Position numbers and translations under genes: made by a program
From: Gammaproteobacteria bacterium
GTDB taxonomy: Bacteria; Pseudomonadota; Gammaproteobacteria; Enterobacterales; GCA-2746155
DNA length: 15,159 nt
Reading direction: 5' to 3'
Assembly: GCA_024206355.1 (NCBI GenBank)
Contig: JAAGZM010000173.1
Span: forward strand, 1 to 15,159
Notes under the pieces: model-generated
What the model was told of the DNA's origin: nothing
Seen by the model: only the letters and a program-made list of their open reading frames with translations
The model's database searches: none
Shown here: positions 1 through 6,384 of the stretch, piece by piece
How positions within the stretch are numbered: position 1 is the stretch's first letter
How the letters are laid out: the number at the start of each line of letters is the position of its first letter

Positions 1-42
1 GCGTCCTGTGGAATGTACACTTACCACCTGAGTAAGTGAACC

Positions 43-73
43 TTGATGACTCAAAGTACTGCCTCGCTATAAT
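43..73 (+). promoter_or_regulatory. Candidate sigma70 promoter P1 upstream of the pspB-like/lemA operon
   Basis: A perfect -10 hexamer TATAAT lies at 68-73. The best -35 match is TTGATG at 43-48, but the 19-base spacer is longer than the usual 17. Transcription would start near base 80, about 75 bases before the first gene. The region 1-42 holds only a weak 7-bp hairpin (18-24 with 32-38) and no gene end that I can assign. Prediction only. Confidence 0.4.
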
Positions 74-92
74 AACTAGAAACATCATAAAC

Positions 93-121
93 TTGAAATG
101 ATGAAGCTCTAACCCCATAAT
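93..121 (+). promoter_or_regulatory. Candidate sigma70 promoter P2 upstream of the pspB-like/lemA operon
   Basis: TTGAAA at 93-98 (5 of 6 consensus) and CATAAT at 116-121 (5 of 6) are separated by exactly 17 bases. Transcription would start near base 128, giving a short leader of about 26 bases before the ATG at 154. It is better spaced than P1 although its -10 is less perfect. Either or both could drive the three-gene operon. Confidence 0.45.
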
Positions 122-153
122 TATATGTTATAGAAACAAAAAAAGGGATTAGT

Positions 154-372
154 ATGCATGTATTTGAAATGGTTCTAGGTATTGTAATTGTTACTGCAAT
201 CGCAAAAATTATAAGTAACTTTATGCAATACAAAACAACGAATAATGAAAGCATGAGCGGTATGGATGAGCGACTTCAGAAATTAGAAGATCTTGAAGAA
301 CGAATCAAAACATTAGAAACAATTATCACCGATCAGAATTACGATCTTGATCAAAAAATAAAATCACTGTAA
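154..372 (+). CDS. Small PspB-like inner-membrane protein
   Basis: This 72-residue protein has one N-terminal membrane segment (about residues 3-23) followed by a charged, heptad-like coiled coil (about 38-70) containing ERIKTLETIITDQNYDLDQ. Length, topology and the RIxTLExI signature resemble PspB, the small envelope-stress membrane protein that in enterobacteria works with PspC to recruit PspA. No pspA or pspC is visible here, so a role in the classical phage-shock response is not shown. An A/G-rich stretch AAAGGGA at 142-148 precedes the ATG by about five bases. The gene lies 36 bases upstream of lemA on the same strand and is probably cotranscribed with lemA and the M48 protease gene, which suggests a role in membrane-protein quality control. 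Family similarity is judged by eye; a generic single-pass coiled-coil protein is the alternative. Confidence 0.65.
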   Translation: MHVFEMVLGIVIVTAIAKIISNFMQYKTTNNESMSGMDERLQKLEDLEERIKTLETIITDQNYDLDQKIKSL

Positions 373-408
373 TAAAGCAATAATAATCATAAAACTAAGG
401 AGAGGACC

Positions 409-1002
409 ATGGACACGGGAAGTATAATTACCCTAGTTGTCATTTTTATCATCATTTTTTATGTTGTTGGCATTTATAACCGGCTTGTTGCACTAAAAAA
501 TCGATTTAAAAATGCTTATGCACAAATCGACGTACAACTCACCCGACGTTACGATTTAATACCCAATCTTGTAGAGACAGCAAAAGGCTACATGGCACAT
601 GAAAAAGAGACACTTGAGGCAGTTATTCAAGCTAGAAACCAAGCTGTATCAGCCAATCAAACTGCAGCAAAAAATCCGGATGACAGTGGCGCAATTCAAG
701 GAATAGTTGGGGCAGAAGCAATGCTCACAGGTACTCTTGGAAAGTTCTTTGCCCTTTCAGAAAGCTACCCTGATCTAAAAGCTAATGAAACCATGAATAA
801 TGTGATGGAAGAACTGAGTACAACTGAAAATAAAGTTGCCTTTTCTCGCCAAGCTTATAACGACAGCGTGATGACATATAACACCTACAAAGAACAGTTT
901 CCTAACAGTATAATCAGCAATCAATTTAATTTCAAAGATGCTGAGTTATTTGTAGTGGATGAGCCAGAAGTTAAAAAAGCTGTTAAAGTTTCTTTTAGCT
1001 AA
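409..1002 (+). CDS. lemA: LemA family membrane protein
   Basis: The 197-residue product has the LemA layout: a short N-terminus, one membrane helix (about residues 7-25), and a helical domain with the family signature QLTRRYDLIPNLVETAKGY at 43-61 followed by HEKETLEAV. Length is typical for the family. A strong Shine-Dalgarno AAGGAGAGG at 397-405 sits three bases before the ATG at 409; the next in-frame ATG is internal to the conserved domain, so this start is secure. LemA proteins are membrane-anchored helical bundles of uncertain biochemical role, often encoded next to an M48 protease or a TPM-domain protein. Here an M48 protease gene begins 31 bases downstream, so the two products probably act together at the inner membrane. 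Function beyond that is inference. Confidence 0.93.
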   Translation: MDTGSIITLVVIFIIIFYVVGIYNRLVALKNRFKNAYAQIDVQLTRRYDLIPNLVETAKGYMAHEKETLEAVIQARNQAVSANQTAAKNPDDSGAIQGIVGAEAMLTGTLGKFFALSESYPDLKANETMNNVMEELSTTENKVAFSRQAYNDSVMTYNTYKEQFPNSIISNQFNFKDAELFVVDEPEVKKAVKVSFS

Positions 1003-1032
1003 TCGCTTTTTATACACTACTCATCATATAGT

Positions 1033-2940
1033 ATGGATTTTTTCGAGCACCAGCATAAAGCCAAACAGAAAACCAAACTATTGGTTTTCTATTTTGTGCT
1101 AGCAGTGGTATTGATCATCACTGTGTTAAATGTTGTCATCTTTCTACTTGCCAATAACTCTGGTCAATTTCAATTAACAGTAAAAGAGTGGTTTTCAAGC
1201 CTTTGGTTTGCAGGCATATCTCTAGGCACAATCGGCGTTATCTTTTTAGGCTCTCTTATAAGAGGTATACAAATTAGTGGCGGAGGCCAGTCTGTTGCAA
1301 AAATGGTTAATGCTCGTGCCATTTCCATGGATACAAAAGACAAATTAGAACGCAGATTAATTAATGTGGTTGAAGAAATGTCTATTGCTTCAGGCACAGC
1401 TATTCCCGCACTTTTTATAATGGATGAAGAGAAAGGTATGAATGCCTTTGTTGCTGGATTAGTACCATCAGACACCGTACTCGTTATTACCCAAGGACTT
1501 CTCGATAATCTGGACAGGCAAGAACTACAGGGCGTTGTCGCCCATGAATATAGTCATATATTCAACTCGGATATGCGCATGAATGTACGGCTTATTGCTA
1601 TTCTTGGTGGCATACTTGCTTTGGGACAACTAGGTTACTTTTTACTGCGTTCATTACGTTACAGTGGCCGACGACAAAGCTCTTCAAATTCTAATAATCA
1701 ATCAGGTCTAGTGATTATCGGAGCAGCAGTAGCATTATTAGTGGTAGGTTACATTGGTTTATTTTTTGGTCGTCTGATAAAGGCTGCGATATCTCGACAA
1801 AGAGAATTTCTTGCAGACGCATCAGCTGTTCAATTTAGCCGAGATTCAATGGGAATTGCCAACGCTTTATATCGCATCAAAACCAATGGCAAAGGTTCTC
1901 TACTCGACTCTTCACATGCAGAAGACATGAGCCATATGTGTTTTGGTAGTGCACTTAAATTTACAGCGTTTAGCGGTTTACTCGCGACACATCCTCCCAT
2001 TGATGAACGCATCAAAACTCTGGTACCAGGCTATCGTCATAAAAAAAGTACGCCTCCTCAATCAGTCAATACTGACACAGACTCAGTATCATCTAGTTTC
2101 AGTGAGGGACAATCAAATACCGTATTAGAGGATGCACTAGAAATTCATACAGCTGAGCAAATGGTTGAGCAAATAGGTCAACTTCATCCTAAACAACTTG
2201 CTAAAGCAGAAGTCATCCACAAAAGTATCCCTGAGCAGTTACATAATGCCGCGCATGACAGTAACGATGCAGGAAAGCTAATCCTTGCACTCATAACTGC
2301 AAATTCTGATGGAAGTATTGAAGACCTTTTTCAGCCTATTCAGAACCGATTAACAGGGACAGAATTAAAGACTGTAAGCTTTTTTTCTGAAATTATCGAA
2401 AACTTATCTGATGAGTTATTACTACCCCTTGTTAATATGACTATCCCTGCACTCAAACAAAGTGATGCCCAGCAAAAAAAGAACTTATTAGCAACCGCGA
2501 GTTTATTGATTAGTGCTGATAAAAAAATCAAACCATTTGAATTTTTCCTCTATGCCCTACTGAGAAAAAATCTGAGTAAAAAAGATGCCGCATTTAGTAA
2601 CACTACCTATCGTAAATATAAGCCTGTATTAAATGAAATTCAGTTTTTACTTTCCGTCATTGCTCAAGCGGGTGGTGAAAATATAGAAGAAGTCATTTCT
2701 TTGGCGATGAAGAGCTTTGATCACAATTGGCAGATACCAAAGAGCTTACCAACTTATAATGCAGCTCAATTAAATAAATCACTTCAAAAACTCAACCAAT
2801 TGACGCCTCTGCTGAAAAAGCCTCTCATGCAAACAATGGCTGAGATGGTCATGAATGATGGTGATATAAAACGATCTGAGGTTGAGCTAATAAGAGCCGC
2901 AGGTATTTATCTAGAATGCCCTGTTCCTCCCCTATTTTAG
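1033..2940 (+). CDS. Membrane M48 family zinc metalloprotease with C-terminal helical (TerB-like) extension
   Basis: The protein has 635 residues. Four membrane segments are visible at about 16-40, 57-79, 187-207 and 226-248. The zinc-protease motif HEYSH is at residues 171-175, the third ligand is Glu258 in REFLAD (257-262), and the M48 motif ATHPPIDERI is at 318-327, so the catalytic apparatus looks intact. This core resembles HtpX, an inner-membrane protease that degrades damaged membrane proteins. HtpX itself is only about 290 residues; here about 300 more follow a Ser/Thr-rich linker (about 340-362). The extension is helical and contains two stretches reminiscent of TerB-like domains, at 484-512 (LISADKKI) and 594-633 (MVMNDGDIKRSE, then an ECPVPP end). 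No clear Shine-Dalgarno precedes the ATG; translation may be coupled to lemA, which ends 31 bases upstream. I do not call it htpX because of the different length and context. Confidence 0.9.
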   Translation: MDFFEHQHKAKQKTKLLVFYFVLAVVLIITVLNVVIFLLANNSGQFQLTVKEWFSSLWFAGISLGTIGVIFLGSLIRGIQISGGGQSVAKMVNARAISMDTKDKLERRLINVVEEMSIASGTAIPALFIMDEEKGMNAFVAGLVPSDTVLVITQGLLDNLDRQELQGVVAHEYSHIFNSDMRMNVRLIAILGGILALGQLGYFLLRSLRYSGRRQSSSNSNNQSGLVIIGAAVALLVVGYIGLFFGRLIKAAISRQREFLADASAVQFSRDSMGIANALYRIKTNGKGSLLDSSHAEDMSHMCFGSALKFTAFSGLLATHPPIDERIKTLVPGYRHKKSTPPQSVNTDTDSVSSSFSEGQSNTVLEDALEIHTAEQMVEQIGQLHPKQLAKAEVIHKSIPEQLHNAAHDSNDAGKLILALITANSDGSIEDLFQPIQNRLTGTELKTVSFFSEIIENLSDELLLPLVNMTIPALKQSDAQQKKNLLATASLLISADKKIKPFEFFLYALLRKNLSKKDAAFSNTTYRKYKPVLNEIQFLLSVIAQAGGENIEEVISLAMKSFDHNWQIPKSLPTYNAAQLNKSLQKLNQLTPLLKKPLMQTMAEMVMNDGDIKRSEVELIRAAGIYLECPVPPLF

Positions 2941-2960
2941 GTAACAAACAGGTATACCCA

Positions 2961-2974
2961 TTGATTCAAATCAA
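2961..2974. promoter_or_regulatory. Perfect FNR-type binding site upstream of moaA
   Basis: TTGATTCAAATCAA matches the FNR consensus TTGAT-N4-ATCAA at all ten defined positions and is a perfect palindrome in both half-sites. Its centre is 124.5 bases before the moaA ATG. The E. coli moa operon is known to be activated anaerobically through FNR, and molybdoenzymes mostly serve anaerobic respiration, so the location fits. A CRP-family relative such as EtrA could be the actual binder. Binding itself is not shown by sequence alone. Confidence 0.7.
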
Positions 2975-2996
2975 ACATCAGTTAAGTTCAGATTTA

Positions 2997-3030
2997 CTCT
3001 AACCATTCTTACTCTCTAACCATTCTTACT
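2997..3030. repeat. 17-bp perfect tandem duplication in the moaA upstream region
   Basis: The 17-base unit CTCTAACCATTCTTACT occurs twice head to tail, at 2997-3013 and 3014-3030, with no mismatch. It lies between the FNR-type site and the predicted moaA -35 hexamer, whose first T is the last base of the second copy. It therefore sets the distance between the two elements. Confidence 0.9.
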
Positions 3031-3058
3031 TGAAAGGCAAGATTCTGTATATTAGAAT
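3030..3058 (+). promoter_or_regulatory. Predicted sigma70 promoter of moaA
   Basis: TTGAAA at 3030-3035 (5 of 6) and TAGAAT at 3053-3058 (5 of 6) are separated by the optimal 17 bases. Transcription would start near 3065, leaving a leader of about 27 bases, too short for a molybdenum-cofactor riboswitch. The FNR-type site centre would lie near -97 relative to this start. An alternative, weaker start near 3009 would place the FNR site at -41.5, but the -10 there is poor. Confidence 0.6.
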
Positions 3059-3091
3059 GCATCTATCAAAATCACACTGGATATCGTTTAG

Positions 3092-4096
3092 ATGACAGAA
3101 CAGATCGCAACAAATAGTAAGTATGTTGATCCTTTTGGAAGAAGTATTGACTACGTACGTTTGTCGGTTACTGATCGTTGCGATCTTCGCTGTTTCTACT
3201 GCATGCCAAAAGGTTTTAACGATTTTGAAGAACCTGATGACTGGCTGACTTTTGATGAAATAGAACGTGTGATTAGCGCTTTCACTGCCCTAGGTATTAA
3301 TAAAGTCAGACTCACCGGAGGAGAACCTTTGCTACGTAAAAATCTTCCTGAATTGACTCATCGCCTATCAAAAGTTTGTGGCGTTAAGGATATGTCTCTC
3401 AGCACAAATGCTGTTAAACTTGCTAAATTCGCCAAGCCTTTATTTGAAAGTGGTGTACAACGATTAAACGTTAGCTTGGATTGCGTAAATCCTGAAAAGT
3501 TTAAGTCGATCACCGGTGGTGGAAAATTTGAAAAAGTGTTTGATGGCTTAATGGCTGCAAAGCAAGCTGGATTTAGTCCCATAAAAATCAATATGGTTAT
3601 TATGCGTGACGTCAACGATGATAATGTGCTAAACATGATTGATTTTTGTGCTGAACATGACTTTATCTTACGACTAATTGAAACGATGCCAATGGGCTCA
3701 ACGGGAAAAGAAGCTAGTCAACGATATATTCCATTAGATGAAATAAAGCAACAACTAGAACAAAAATTTGAGATGGTTCCAGCTGTGCAACGTGGTGCAG
3801 GACCAGCTCGCTATTTATCAATTCCAGAAAAGAATTTAAATATTGGCTTTATTACACCCATTTCACAACATTTTTGTGAAACCTGTAATCGAGTGAGACT
3901 TGGGGTAAATGGCACACTTTATCTTTGCCTTGGTCAAGAACATCAATATCCTTTGCGAGAAATATTACGCTCAGGTGTCTCTGATGAAGAACTCAAAGAA
4001 CATCTCATTAAAGCATTATCTTTAAAACCGAAGAAACACGAGTTTAACGAAAAACCTGACAATATTATTCGTATTATGTCAGCTACAGGCGGCTAG
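3092..4096 (+). CDS. moaA: GTP 3',8-cyclase MoaA (molybdenum cofactor biosynthesis)
   Basis: MoaA is a radical-SAM enzyme that converts GTP to 3',8-cyclo-7,8-dihydro-GTP, the first step of molybdopterin synthesis, with MoaC acting next. The 334-residue length is normal. The N-terminal cluster motif CX3CX2C is at Cys30, Cys34 and Cys37 (DRCDLRCFYCMPKG). The C-terminal cluster that binds GTP is present as Cys262, Cys265 and Cys279 (CX2CX13C). The GGEP strand-turn of radical-SAM enzymes is seen in RLTGGEPLLRK. The protein ends in Gly-Gly, the conserved C-terminal tail needed for catalysis. No moaB, moaC, moaD or moaE lies next to it, so the rest of the pathway must be encoded elsewhere. The stop codon TAG at 4094-4096 abuts the stop codon of the convergent rmuC gene. 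Regulation is probably by an FNR-like protein. Confidence 0.97.
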   Translation: MTEQIATNSKYVDPFGRSIDYVRLSVTDRCDLRCFYCMPKGFNDFEEPDDWLTFDEIERVISAFTALGINKVRLTGGEPLLRKNLPELTHRLSKVCGVKDMSLSTNAVKLAKFAKPLFESGVQRLNVSLDCVNPEKFKSITGGGKFEKVFDGLMAAKQAGFSPIKINMVIMRDVNDDNVLNMIDFCAEHDFILRLIETMPMGSTGKEASQRYIPLDEIKQQLEQKFEMVPAVQRGAGPARYLSIPEKNLNIGFITPISQHFCETCNRVRLGVNGTLYLCLGQEHQYPLREILRSGVSDEELKEHLIKALSLKPKKHEFNEKPDNIIRIMSATGG

Positions 4097-5482
4097 TTAA
4101 CAGTCTTCACTCCCATCATCTAAGAGCCGTTCTTCAATTTGTTTACGTGTTTTAGCGCCTAGAGTTTGTAATCTCACTGTTCGACTTACTAGAGAACCTT
4201 TTCCACTTGATAGTTGCTTATGAGCTTTTTCATAAGATTCTGTGGCTTTTTCTAATCGGCCACCGACATCTTCTAGCGACTCAATAAAGCCAACAAATTT
4301 ATCATGGAGATCACCAGCCTGTCTTGCTATTTCCTCGGCATTCTTTTGCTGCAACTCAACACGCCAAATATTTTCAATAACTCTTAAAGAAGCAAGCAGT
4401 GTTGTTGGACTAACTAAAACAATTTTTTGCGCGATAGCATCGGTAAAGAGCTGAGGTTCTTCTTGCGCAGCCAACATATAGGCAGGCTCTATCGGAATAA
4501 AGATAAACACAAAATCAAGGCTGTTAATACCTTCTAAATTATCGTATTTCTTTGTCCCTAGACCTTTTATATGAGCTTTAATACTGTTTATATGGGATTT
4601 CAGATGTATAGCACGCTCTTCATCTGTATCAGCGCTGCAATAGCGCTCATAATCCGTCAACGATACTTTTGCATCAACGATAATATCCTTTCCATCTGGA
4701 AGTTTGACTAGTACATCCGGCATGTATCGCTCACCGGTATCACTTTTTAGGTTAACTTGAGTTAGGTATTCACGACCTTTAGATAACCCAGAACTTTCTA
4801 GTACCCTTTCTAAAACCACCTCTCCCCAATTACCTTGAGTTTTACTATCACCCTTCAATGCATTGGTTAAATTAACGGCATCTTGAGACATTTGTTGATT
4901 TAAAGACTTTAAGGTACCAATCTCATGCAGCAGTGAACCTCTCTCTTTAGATTCTTTGTCGTAAACGTCTTCCACTTTCTTTCGAAAGTCAGTCAGTTGC
5001 TCGCGCAAAGGTGTCAAAATGCCATCCATACTTTGTTTTGAGTCTTCACGCCAATGCTTAGCCTTGTCATCCAAGATCTTATTTGCTAGCAGGTTAAACT
5101 CTTTCGTCATTTGCTCTCGAGTATTTTGTAATAACTCGATTTTTTCTTCTGTTTGTTGTTGCGCAATAGTTACTTTTTCATCATTGTGACGCTGACTGTC
5201 TATCTGCTGTTGACGGATCACAGCGTGTTCAGCATTCAAATCAGCCAACTCATCCGTTAACTGTTTATTCAATAATAAAATCTGCTGATCCTCAGCCGTT
5301 AGCTTTGATTGCAGCTCTGTTAGAAAATTCACTTCTTGGCTTTTCAATGCTAACTCTTTATCTAAATCATCATTTATTGAATTAAACTGCCGGGATTTAA
5401 CGATTAATATAATAATCGCTATAACGGCAATTATTATCGGTGCATAAAGCATTAACATTGAGCTGATTTCTTGATTATTCAT
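4097..5482 (-). CDS. rmuC: RmuC family DNA recombination protein
   Basis: RmuC proteins are membrane-anchored, predicted PD-(D/E)XK-type nucleases; loss of rmuC in E. coli raises inversion between short inverted repeats, so it is thought to limit aberrant recombination. The 461-residue product has an N-terminal membrane helix (about residues 9-29), a long coiled coil (about 35-205) and the RmuC domain. That domain begins near GNWGE (217-221). A PD-(D/E)XK-like site is visible as Asp256 in YMPDVLV followed by Asp270-Ala-Lys272 in IIVDAKVSL. The length is close to the E. coli protein. The ATG at 5480-5482 has only a weak ribosome site. It is divergent from xthA across 83 bases, and its stop abuts moaA, so no terminator fits between them. 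Confidence 0.95.
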   Translation of the reverse strand: MNNQEISSMLMLYAPIIIAVIAIIILIVKSRQFNSINDDLDKELALKSQEVNFLTELQSKLTAEDQQILLLNKQLTDELADLNAEHAVIRQQQIDSQRHNDEKVTIAQQQTEEKIELLQNTREQMTKEFNLLANKILDDKAKHWREDSKQSMDGILTPLREQLTDFRKKVEDVYDKESKERGSLLHEIGTLKSLNQQMSQDAVNLTNALKGDSKTQGNWGEVVLERVLESSGLSKGREYLTQVNLKSDTGERYMPDVLVKLPDGKDIIVDAKVSLTDYERYCSADTDEERAIHLKSHINSIKAHIKGLGTKKYDNLEGINSLDFVFIFIPIEPAYMLAAQEEPQLFTDAIAQKIVLVSPTTLLASLRVIENIWRVELQQKNAEEIARQAGDLHDKFVGFIESLEDVGGRLEKATESYEKAHKQLSSGKGSLVSRTVRLQTLGAKTRKQIEERLLDDGSEDC

Positions 5483-5565
5483 TTAATTTTCTACTTGTAC
5501 TTATTGTCATCTCTGGGCATCATTATTCCACAGCAAATCATTGATAGGAAATTTTTCAAACAATT
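5483..5565. other. Divergent intergenic region between rmuC and xthA
   Basis: This 83-base AT-rich gap must hold promoters for both divergent genes. I see no convincing -35/-10 pair for either direction. The AGGAAA at 5546-5551 is about 15 bases from the xthA ATG, too far for an ordinary Shine-Dalgarno. Confidence 0.4.
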
Positions 5566-6384
5566 ATGAAAATTGTATCTTTTAATACCAACGGTATTCG
5601 TGCTAGACCACATCAACTTAAGCAACTCACAGATGACTATTCACCTGATATCATTGGTGTTCAAGAAAGCAAAGTTCAAGATCCTGATTTTCCTGAACAG
5701 ATGATCACCGATTTAAATTATGAGCCTCATTATTTCGGTCAAAAAGCACATTATGGTGTTGCTATGCTGACTAAAGCGACTCCTGAGTCCATCGAAAAAG
5801 GCTTTCCTGATGATGAAGAAAACGCTCAACGTAGAATGATTATTGGTAATTTTCGTCTAAAAGACGGCTCCTTGTTAAAAGTTATGAACGGCTACTTTCC
5901 TCAAGGTGAAAACAGAGATCATCCAACGAAGTTTCCTGCCAAAAGAAAATTTTATGCTGATTTAATGGATTATTTAAATAACCAATGTACACCAGATATG
6001 TATTTAGTTGTTATGGGTGATTTCAATATTGCGCCTAAAGATACTGATATTGGCATTGGTGAAAAGAATGCTAAACGTTGGTTGCGAGAAGGCACAACGA
6101 GTTTCTTACCCGAAGAACGTGAGTGGTATCAAAAACTCATAGATTGGGGACTTTTTGATAGTTATCGTCATCTTTACCCAGATTCTATGGAAAAGTTCAG
6201 CTGGTTTAACTACCGTACTAGAGCATTCGATCGTGAACCACGAAAAGGTCTAAGAATTGATCAAATTCTATGTACTCAATCATTACTTGAGAAGGTCACT
6301 GCGTCAGATATTGCTTATGATATCCGCGGCATGGAAAAGCCATCTGATCATTGCCCTATTTGGACAGATTTTGATATTAGTTAA
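5566..6384 (+). CDS. xthA: Exodeoxyribonuclease III (AP endonuclease)
   Basis: ExoIII is the major class II AP endonuclease and a 3'-5' exonuclease of base-excision repair. The 272-residue product matches the family length (268 in E. coli). Active-site motifs of the endonuclease/exonuclease/phosphatase fold are in place: Asn7 in SFNTNGIRAR, the metal-binding Glu34 in QESKV, Asp152 and Asn154 in GDFNIAP, and Asp261-His262 in the terminal SDHCPIW. The stretch NGYFPQGENRDHPTKFPAKRKFY includes the conserved tyrosine region. The start is fixed by the KIVSFNTNG beginning typical of the family, although no good Shine-Dalgarno is seen. Its stop TAA (6382-6384) overlaps the stop of the convergent MCE gene. 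Confidence 0.96.
   Translation: MKIVSFNTNGIRARPHQLKQLTDDYSPDIIGVQESKVQDPDFPEQMITDLNYEPHYFGQKAHYGVAMLTKATPESIEKGFPDDEENAQRRMIIGNFRLKDGSLLKVMNGYFPQGENRDHPTKFPAKRKFYADLMDYLNNQCTPDMYLVVMGDFNIAPKDTDIGIGEKNAKRWLREGTTSFLPEEREWYQKLIDWGLFDSYRHLYPDSMEKFSWFNYRTRAFDREPRKGLRIDQILCTQSLLEKVTASDIAYDIRGMEKPSDHCPIWTDFDIS

Noticed and set aside
1..42. Tail of an upstream gene at the left edge
   Set aside because: All three plus-strand frames stop within the first 40 bases and none of the short peptides can be assigned to a family.
43..54. TTGATGACTCAA as a second FNR-type box near the first promoter
   Set aside because: The right half-site lacks the ATCAA and the spacing is two bases short, so it does not fit TTGAT-N4-ATCAA.
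3059..3091. Molybdenum-cofactor riboswitch in the moaA leader
   Set aside because: The predicted leader is about 27 bases, far too short, and the whole 151-base gap shows no extended conserved stem arrangement.
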